From: Trinickia sp. Y13
GTDB taxonomy: Bacteria > Pseudomonadota > Gammaproteobacteria > Burkholderiales > Burkholderiaceae
Length of the DNA: 64,000 nucleotides
Assembly (NCBI RefSeq): GCF_029522115.1
Contig: NZ_JAKWFK010000002.1
Span: forward strand, 1-64,000
Reading direction: 5' to 3'
Below are positions 58,557 through 64,000 of the stretch, piece by piece. Both the position numbers and the translations under genes were made by a program. Numbering within the stretch: position 1 is the first letter of the stretch; each line of letters opens with the position of its first letter. Under the pieces are notes generated by a model. That model was not told the DNA's origin. It was given only the letters and a program-made list of their open reading frames with translations, and made no database searches.

Positions 58557-58939
58557 GACTATTGCTTGATACGCATGTGCTGTTGTGGGCGGCGGCGCAA
58601 CCGGAACAGCTTTCGCCGGCTGCACGCGCCCTGCTGGAAGATGAAGACAATGCGCTCGTGTTCAGCGCCGCCAGCCTTTGGGAGATCACGATCAAAAGCG
58701 ATTTGGGCAGGCGCGACTTCCGCGTCGATCCGCGCCTGTTTCGCCGCGCGCTCGTCGATAACGGCTATTTGGAATTGCCGATTACGAATCAGCACGTGCT
58801 CGCGCTCAAGGGCTTAGCGGGGCACCATAAGGACCCCTTCGACCGCATGCTCGTCGCGCAGTCGATCGCCGAAGGCATCGTGCTCGTCACGACGGATCCG
58901 CTCGTCGCTCAATACGCGGGGCCCATCAAGCAAGTGTGA
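58553..58939 (+). CDS. PIN-domain (VapC-type) ribonuclease toxin
   Basis: 128 residues. The PIN-domain acidic residues are seen: Asp6 (LLLDTHVLLW), Glu43 (AASLWEITIK), Asp93-Asp97 region (HHKDPFDRMLVAQ) and Asp113 (LVTTDPLV). The protein is likely an Mg-dependent ribonuclease neutralised by the Phd-type antitoxin encoded just before. All key residues are intact, so the module may be active. Confidence 0.93.
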   Translation: MRLLLDTHVLLWAAAQPEQLSPAARALLEDEDNALVFSAASLWEITIKSDLGRRDFRVDPRLFRRALVDNGYLELPITNQHVLALKGLAGHHKDPFDRMLVAQSIAEGIVLVTTDPLVAQYAGPIKQV

Positions 58940-58948
58940 GCGTGCGCG

Positions 58949-59704
58949 TCACAAGCGTTGACCAAGCACATCGTCCACCAAGGGCACGGCGGCAAGCGCC
59001 ACGAGCACCGTCGCAAGCGGCACCGTCGAGATGAAGCCCATGTGCTTGAAGCCGATGGCACCGGCCAATCCGCCGCAAAAGAACGAAGCCAGCAACGATG
59101 CCAGCAGCGCTAGCCGGCGGCGGTCAGCCAACACGGGCGCGCCATAGAGCGTCGGATGCGAGAACGGGCCGTTCCAATAGAAGAGCTTGCCCAGCTCGAT
59201 GCCGATGTCGGTCACGAGCCCCGTTACGTGCGTGGTGCGGATTTCCGCCTTCGAAATCTTGGTGATCATCGCGTTCTGCAAGCCCATCACGAAGCACAGC
59301 AGCGCGACCGTTGCCGGCACGAACAGCACGCGATGCGCTTCAAGATTCGCTCCGAGGAAGCCGAATATGAGCAGCAATGACGCTTCGAGCATGAGCGGCA
59401 TCGCGTAGAGGCTGCGCAGCTCTTGGCGGCGCCCCCAATTGATCAGCATCGCCGATACCGCCGCGCCCGTGATGAACGAGACAAGGGACGCGAAGCCCGC
59501 TCCCGCGAGCCCCAGCTCGCCGAGGGCCAAAGCGTCTGCCGTGGTGGAGACGATCCCCGACATGTGCGACGTATATTGCCCCACAGCCAAGAAGCCGCCT
59601 GCGTTGGCCGCGCCGGCCACGAACGCGAGCGAGCGCCCCAGGCGGCGGTTGGCTTCGTCCGTGCGCTCGGGGTCCGTCAATGCGCGAAGGTAATGAATAG
59701 GCAT
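58949..59704 (-). CDS. YoaK/DUF1275 family membrane protein
   Basis: 251 residues with about six hydrophobic segments. AFVAGAANAGGFLAVGQYTSHMSGIVSTTADALAL (about 27-62) and MGLQNAMITKISKAEIRTTHVTGLVTDIGIELG (about 145-178) are the family signatures. The function is unknown; some members have been proposed to be transporters. It is convergent with the PIN toxin gene, 9 bp away. Confidence 0.9.
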   Translation of the reverse strand: MPIHYLRALTDPERTDEANRRLGRSLAFVAGAANAGGFLAVGQYTSHMSGIVSTTADALALGELGLAGAGFASLVSFITGAAVSAMLINWGRRQELRSLYAMPLMLEASLLLIFGFLGANLEAHRVLFVPATVALLCFVMGLQNAMITKISKAEIRTTHVTGLVTDIGIELGKLFYWNGPFSHPTLYGAPVLADRRRLALLASLLASFFCGGLAGAIGFKHMGFISTVPLATVLVALAAVPLVDDVLGQRL

Positions 59705-59811
59705 GCTGACTCGCTAGCTCGGGCGCGTGCGATGTCGGCCTTCGCCCTCGGAAGAGGGGGGCTGTCTGCGCCCGAATGTTCGAGCGTAGCACGAGCGTCC
59801 GAAATTTTTTT

Positions 59812-59996
59812 ACGATAGATCAACGCGCGTGCGTGATGTGCGATCCGATCCTCGATGAACATCTCGATGAAATAGTCGCCATGGTCGTAACCCTCATGAC
59901 GCCGCAGCGTTAGTGTCGACCGCCCCTCAGGCGCGCCCGCGCGAACACGTCGACATCCGGTTGCTCAATGCGGAACTTGTCTGCCTAGCCTTGATC
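59812..59996 (-). pseudogene. Remnant of S-formylglutathione hydrolase (fghA) 3' end
   Basis: On the minus strand, LTLRRHEGYDHGDYFIEMFI then EDRIAHHARAL is readable in one frame, and DQG-stop-ADKFRIEQPDVDVF in another just upstream. Together these follow the C-terminus of S-formylglutathione hydrolase (E. coli FrmB ends in DQG..., GYDHSYYFIASFIEDHL...). One in-frame TAG (after DQG) and one frameshift separate the parts, and no 5' portion was found. The catalytic-His segment reads GYDHGDYF instead of GYDHSYYF. This is a decayed gene end; the rest of 59705-60177 shows nothing else. Confidence 0.7.
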
Positions 59997-60177
59997 GGGG
60001 TGCTCGTGAGGGCGCCCCTTGTGCAACGCTTGCCTACTCGACGTGCATAGGCGCATGCCTCGCGGGACCATATCGGCACCCAAAAGGGCGGAATAGCCCA
60101 CGCCGTCTTGTGCCCGATTCGCCGAGCGCCTACCGTGGAGCCACCCCCGATATCAAGACAGCAATGGAGCGAGACAC

Positions 60178-61557
60178 ATGGGTTCGAACACGGTTCATCC
60201 GTGCGACGAGCAGTTGCCGCTTGGGCGACTGCTTACGCTCGGCATTCAGCACGTCCTTGTCATGTACGCCGGCGCAGTGGCCGTCCCGCTCATCGTCGGC
60301 AGCGCGCTGTCACTGCCCAAAGATCAGATCGCCTTCCTGATCAGCGCCGACCTATTCTCCTGCGGCATTGCGACGCTGATTCAAACACTCGGGTTGTGGG
60401 TATTCGGGATCCGGCTGCCCGTGATCATGGGCTGCACGTTCGCGGCGGTCGGCCCGATGGTGGCAATCGGCACGAACCCGCAACTGGGCTTGCTCGACAT
60501 ATTCGGCTCCACCATCGCCGCCGGCGCAATCGGCATCGTGCTCGCACCGGCCATCGGCCGGCTGCTGCGCTTTTTCCCGCCCGTCGTCGTCGGCACGGTG
60601 ATTTCGGTCATCGGCTTGTCGCTCATGGAGGTCGGCATCAACTGGGCGGCCGGAGGCGTCGGCAACCCCGACTACGGCAATCCCGCGTACCTTGGCCTGT
60701 CGCTGTTCGTGCTCGCGCTGATCCTCGTGATCACCAAGTTTTGCCGCGGGTTTCTTGCGAACATCTCGGTGCTCATCGGCATCGTCGCCGGCTTTATCGC
60801 CGCGGCCGTCACGGGGCACGTCTCGTTCGACGGCGTGCGTCTTGCACCCTGGGTCGGCATCGTCGCGCCATTTCACTTCGGCCTGCCGCACTTCGATCCG
60901 CTAGCCATAGCGACGATGGTCACCGTCATGTTCGTGACGTTCATTGAATCGACGGGCATGTTCCTCGCCGTCGGCGACATGGTTGGACGTCCCGTCGATC
61001 GCGCGACCCTCGTGCGCGGCCTGCGCGTGGACGGACTGGGCACGCTAATCGGCGGCATCTTCAATTCGTTCCCGCATACGTCGTTTTCGCAAAACGTCGG
61101 GCTGATCGGCGTGACCGGGGTCAGAAGCCGCTTCGTTTGCGCAACGGGCGGCTTGATTCTCGTCACGCTGGGACTCTTTCCGAAGATGGCGCAAGTGGTC
61201 GCCTCCGTCCCGCCGTTCGTGCTCGGCGGCGCCGGGATCGTCATGTTCGGCATGGTCGCGGCGAACGGGATCAAATCGCTCTCGCGGGTGGACTTCGAGA
61301 CACAGCCGCACAATCTGTTCATCGTCGCGGTAAGCGTGGGCCTGGGCCTCGTGCCGGTGGTCTCGCCGAAATTCTTCATCCAATTGCCGCACGCGCTCTC
61401 GCCGCTGCTGCACAGCGGGATTCTGCTCGCCTCCGCGTCTGCCGTTCTGCTAAACGCGATCTTCAACGGCGTCTCGCGCACGCCCGAATCGACCGAGGCC
61501 GAAGCGAACGACTCGCGCCATGCCTCCCTCGAGCAGGGAGCCGTCGATATGCGCTGA
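60178..61557 (+). CDS. NCS2 family nucleobase:cation symporter (uracil/xanthine permease)
   Basis: 459 residues, about 14 hydrophobic segments. LGIQHVLVMYAGAVAVPLIVGSAL and the QTLG... region near residue 65 are the family openings. The functional motif FNSFPHTSFSQNVGLIGVTGV (about 295-315) holds the conserved N-N-G region, and FVTFIESTGMFLAVGD carries the substrate-binding Glu. It imports purines such as xanthine or urate at the inner membrane with protons. The exact purine is not resolvable. The start follows GGAGCGAGAC. Confidence 0.93.
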   Translation: MGSNTVHPCDEQLPLGRLLTLGIQHVLVMYAGAVAVPLIVGSALSLPKDQIAFLISADLFSCGIATLIQTLGLWVFGIRLPVIMGCTFAAVGPMVAIGTNPQLGLLDIFGSTIAAGAIGIVLAPAIGRLLRFFPPVVVGTVISVIGLSLMEVGINWAAGGVGNPDYGNPAYLGLSLFVLALILVITKFCRGFLANISVLIGIVAGFIAAAVTGHVSFDGVRLAPWVGIVAPFHFGLPHFDPLAIATMVTVMFVTFIESTGMFLAVGDMVGRPVDRATLVRGLRVDGLGTLIGGIFNSFPHTSFSQNVGLIGVTGVRSRFVCATGGLILVTLGLFPKMAQVVASVPPFVLGGAGIVMFGMVAANGIKSLSRVDFETQPHNLFIVAVSVGLGLVPVVSPKFFIQLPHALSPLLHSGILLASASAVLLNAIFNGVSRTPESTEAEANDSRHASLEQGAVDMR

Positions 61558-62045
61558 ATCCATGCACTGATTTCGCCCGCATCCCTCCCTCGCCAAGGGC
61601 GCGCATCGAGTCATTTAGGCTCGAGCGCGCTCTTCATTTTTTTTGCGGGCGAGGCGTCGCTCGGGCCGCAGCGTTCGGCTCGGGCCGACGCGACCGCGCG
61701 TCGCACACTGGGGTGCCGCAGCATACAGCGCCGCCCCTCATCGACAAGATAGTTAGGAGAACTTAGCTATCGTTTACACCGATGCTCTTTAGTATGATAA
61801 ATAGCCGTGGCATTGCCCCCATATTCCTGAAAACCCGCGCCGTTTCTCGCTTTCAGGGGAACCAGCATCCGCGAAAATTTTATTCATACGAAATGGTTTC
61901 GGTGACGAAAAGCCCCGGGATCGAGTAGTACGACTAAAGCCGCGCAAACGATTGCCGTAAACAAATTTGGGAGCAGATGCCTCCCTCCCCCTGTTGCGAA
62001 AGTGGTCCAGCGGCCCTCTTCGTCTCTTAATAAGGAGTCCTAAAT
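61558..62045 (+). promoter_or_regulatory. AT-richer intergenic region upstream of flp
   Basis: 488 bp without a gene. The second half is markedly less GC-rich than its surroundings. A weak promoter-like pair TTTACA (61773-61778), 17 bp, GATAAA (61796-61801) points to flp. A small dyad GGGAG-N7-CTCCC lies at 61969-61985. AAGGAG precedes the flp start. The length and composition suggest a regulated pilus promoter with a long leader. Confidence 0.35.
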
Positions 62046-62237
62046 ATGTTGCGTTTCGTACGGTTCCTTTCGCGCGACGAGCGCGGCGTCAGCGCACTCG
62101 AGTATTCGGTCTTGGCCGGCATCGTCGTGGTGGCTGTTGCCGCGGCTGGCGCGATCTTCGGCGGCACCGACGGCCTACCGGCCCTGTTCAACAACATGAT
62201 CACCCACGTGACTAGCGTTCAGACCAACGGTCATTGA
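62046..62237 (+). CDS. flp: Flp family type IVb pilin
   Basis: 63 residues. Flp prepilins have a short basic leader, a Gly cleavage site, Glu at mature position 5 with a Tyr after it, and one hydrophobic helix. Here Gly14 is followed by VSALEYSVLAGIVVVAVAAA, giving Glu19-Tyr20. It is the main subunit of the Tad adhesive pilus, cut by the prepilin peptidase encoded next. ATG after AAGGAG. Confidence 0.95.
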   Translation: MLRFVRFLSRDERGVSALEYSVLAGIVVVAVAAAGAIFGGTDGLPALFNNMITHVTSVQTNGH

Positions 62238-62247
62238 TGCAATGAGT

Positions 62248-62271
62248 CCGTTCGGCCAGTGCGCCGAACGG
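62248..62271 (+). terminator. Hairpin between flp and cpaA
   Basis: CCGTTCGGC, loop CAGTGC, GCCGAACGG: a perfect 9-bp stem 11 bp after the flp stop, followed by CTCCTCTTT. Probably a partial terminator or mRNA-stabilising structure that keeps pilin expression above that of assembly genes. Confidence 0.55.
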
Positions 62272-62316
62272 CTCCTCTTTGCGGGCTATGGCGCACGTCG
62301 ATCGACAGGCAAACGT

Positions 62317-62850
62317 ATGTTCTTGATCAACGCACTAGCCAGCGCCCTGCTGTTGACGCTGGCGCTCTCCGACCTGCGTCGGCGGCGCCTGCCCAACGCG
62401 AGCGTGGCTGCTTTCGCCGCGCTTTACCTCGCTCACGCGTGGCTCGGGGCGGAAAATTCGACCGGATTCGAGCACCATCTGGCCACCGGCGCGCTCGCAC
62501 TCGTCCTCTCTGCCCTGCTGTTTCGTTTCGGATGGCTCGGCGGCGGGGATGCCAAGCTCTTCGCCGCGGTGTTCTTGTGGTCCGGTCCCGCGCACGCGAG
62601 CACCGTATTCTTCATCGTCTCGTTTCTCGGTTTGCTGCTCGCGCTCGCTCAACTCGCGCTGCGGCGAGTACCGAGCGCGGCCGCGATCGACCCCGACCGC
62701 GGATGGCTCGCGCCGGCGCGCGGCGTGCCCTACGGCGTCGCCCTCGCGGCGGGCGGCATCGCCGCAATTTGGCTGCCCCCCGCGATCGGCCATGCGCCCG
62801 TATTGGGGCACGCAGCCTGGTCGCTTTTGATTCACGCACGGCTCACATAA
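62317..62850 (+). CDS. cpaA: Prepilin peptidase (CpaA/TadV type)
   Basis: 177 residues from the ATG at 62317. An A24-family aspartic peptidase of the inner membrane that cleaves Flp prepilin. The two catalytic Asp residues lie in LALSDLRRRRLPN and WLGGGDAKLFAAV (the GxGD-type motif). About five hydrophobic segments are present. It lacks the methylase domain of PilD, as usual for this subfamily. Confidence 0.92.
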   Translation: MFLINALASALLLTLALSDLRRRRLPNASVAAFAALYLAHAWLGAENSTGFEHHLATGALALVLSALLFRFGWLGGGDAKLFAAVFLWSGPAHASTVFFIVSFLGLLLALAQLALRRVPSAAAIDPDRGWLAPARGVPYGVALAAGGIAAIWLPPAIGHAPVLGHAAWSLLIHARLT

Positions 62851-62865
62851 CGGATCGCCGTCGCC

Positions 62866-63909
62866 ATGCAAAATTTTCTCAAACTCGCCGGCTTGATCGT
62901 GGTCGCGGCCATCGGCGCATTCGTCTTGCGGGCGCTCTACGTCGCCGCCTCGCGCCCTGGCCCCGCGAAGCCGCCCGCGATGGTGCGCATTCGCGCCGCC
63001 GCGGCCGATCTGCCGGACGGCTTGTTGCTGCGCGATAGCGATCTCATGTGGAAAAGCGTGCCGCGCAGCGACGCGCCGACGGGCGCGCTCGTCGATGGTC
63101 AAGCCGACGCAGTCGACCTCAAGGGCGACCTGCTGCGTCACGCAGTCAAAGCAGGCGCGCCGCTTGGCGCCTCGGACGTGATCTCGCCGAGCTCGCCGGG
63201 CTTTCTCGCCGCCGCGCTTCAGCCGGGCATGCGCGCCATTTCGGTGGCGATCGACGATGTCTCCGGCAACGCCGGGCTGATCGAGCCGGGCGATTACGTG
63301 GACGTCTTGCTTACGCAGCAAATTGCCACTGCGCCGGGGGCGCCCTCGCTTTCGGATCGAACGGTCGAGACGGAAACCATTGCCGAACGCGTGCGCGTGC
63401 TGGCGGTCGGCACCGCGTTCAAGCGTCCCAAGGACGACGACACCAAGCCCAGCACTGCAAACGCCCGCGCGCGCACCGTCACGTTCGAAGTGACCCCGCG
63501 CAGCGCCGAAGTCGTCACGGTGGGCGCGCATCTGGGTTCGCTCTCGCTCGCGTTGCGCAGCTTCGCCACGCGCGACCGGCACGCATCCCAGCCCGAAGAC
63601 GTGATCGAGCCGCAGACCCCGCCCATGTGGGCGCGCGACGTATCGCGCGGCTTGCGCGCGATGACGCCCGCGCCGCAAGCACCGGCGCACGCGGCTGCCC
63701 CGCGTCCGGCGGCAAGCGCGCGCACGGTCCTCGTCTACCGCGGCTCCAAGCAAACCGAGGCTTTCGGCACAAATTCGCCGGGGCTGCCGAATGCAGCCAC
63801 GATCGCACCGGGCGTGCCGCCGTTGCCCTCGGGCACACCGCCTGCCGGCCCCGCCGCCGCGACCGGTGCGCAGCCGGGAACGGCGACGACACCTCATCCT
63901 GCTGCCTAG
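62866..63909 (+). CDS. cpaB: Flp pilus assembly protein CpaB/RcpC
   Basis: 347 residues. An N-terminal membrane anchor (LAGLIVVAAIGAFVLRALYV) precedes a SAF domain (about 45-110: RIRAAAADLPDGLLLRDSDL) and the CpaB core. RAISVAIDDVSGNAGLIEPGDYVDVLLT and VTFEVTPRSAEVVTVGAHLGSLSLALR are visible. The C-terminus is a long Pro/Ala-rich tail. It is a periplasmic component associated with the Tad secretin. Confidence 0.93.
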   Translation: MQNFLKLAGLIVVAAIGAFVLRALYVAASRPGPAKPPAMVRIRAAAADLPDGLLLRDSDLMWKSVPRSDAPTGALVDGQADAVDLKGDLLRHAVKAGAPLGASDVISPSSPGFLAAALQPGMRAISVAIDDVSGNAGLIEPGDYVDVLLTQQIATAPGAPSLSDRTVETETIAERVRVLAVGTAFKRPKDDDTKPSTANARARTVTFEVTPRSAEVVTVGAHLGSLSLALRSFATRDRHASQPEDVIEPQTPPMWARDVSRGLRAMTPAPQAPAHAAAPRPAASARTVLVYRGSKQTEAFGTNSPGLPNAATIAPGVPPLPSGTPPAGPAAATGAQPGTATTPHPAA

Positions 63910-63918
63910 GGTCGCCAA

Positions 63919-64000
63919 ATGATGCTTCGCACGAACCGATCTTTTTTGCGTCTTCAGCGACCTATGCCGCGACGCGCTCATCCGTACCCCCGCTCGCGCT
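63919..64000 (+). CDS. Start of the next Tad gene (probable secretin cpaC), cut by window end
   Basis: An open frame begins with two adjacent ATG codons (63919 and 63922) 9 bp after cpaB and runs to the window edge. Only about 27 residues are visible, basic and uninformative (MMLRTNRSFLRLQRP). In Tad clusters the secretin gene cpaC/rcpA follows cpaB; the identity is inferred from order only. Confidence 0.5.
   Translation, partial: MMLRTNRSFLRLQRPMPRRAHPYPRSR

Overview
The window is GC-rich, gene-dense chromosomal DNA from a betaproteobacterium of the family Burkholderiaceae (Burkholderia/Paraburkholderia/Trinickia type). This is inferred from the codon bias, from Burkholderia-like gene pairs (DUF3579 facing argF, lpxK-Trm112-kdsB-adk, zur-znuACB, kynBUA with an Lrp-type regulator, a SmoEFGK-type polyol transporter with a HAD gene) and from the start of a Flp/Tad pilus cluster. 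No rRNA, tRNA, CRISPR array or insertion sequence was recognised. About 70 protein genes are described.

Left part (1-11.5 kb) is mostly accessory metabolism and regulation: the end of a Gly/Ser/His-rich repeat protein, an aldo/keto reductase, a GntR/UTRA regulator, a class III CoA-transferase facing a citrate-synthase-like protein with an N-terminal DNA-binding domain, a DUF2917 gene facing a MocR regulator with a three-half-site operator, a degenerate EAL protein, an ECF sigma factor, an orphan clpP paralogue and sodB.

The centre (11.5-38.4 kb) is largely conserved housekeeping: xseA, lpxK-Trm112-kdsB-adk, an SDR, murJ with a SirB1-type gene, rpsT behind a long leader, argF, murB, yajQ, plsY, ybaK, xerD-ogt, queG, tsaE-amiC, pirin, a thioredoxin/TPR chaperone, tcdA, pdxH, a cyclopropane-fatty-acid synthase, DUF72, msrA and a flavin reductase.

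From 38.4 to 47.2 kb the kynurenine operon (kynR facing kynBUA) is bracketed by two orphan proteins that look like cysteine hydrolases of different folds. A zinc-uptake operon follows (zur-znuA-znuC-znuB); its ATPase carries a long His-Glu tail encoded by a hexanucleotide repeat.

From 47.3 to 58.9 kb is a polyol (arabitol/mannitol type) system in two convergent halves: polyol dehydrogenase, xylulokinase and a SorC-type regulator on the plus strand, and an ABC transporter with a HAD phosphatase on the minus strand. A near-identical 19-20 bp element lies upstream of both halves. The transporter operon sits exactly between two toxin-antitoxin modules (brnTA and a Phd/PIN pair).

The right end (59-64 kb) has a YoaK/DUF1275 membrane protein, the decayed 3' end of an S-formylglutathione hydrolase gene, an NCS2 nucleobase permease and the first genes of a Flp/Tad pilus cluster (flp, cpaA, cpaB and the first codons of the next gene). 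Coordinates and starts were read by eye; functions come from motif recognition, not database searches.
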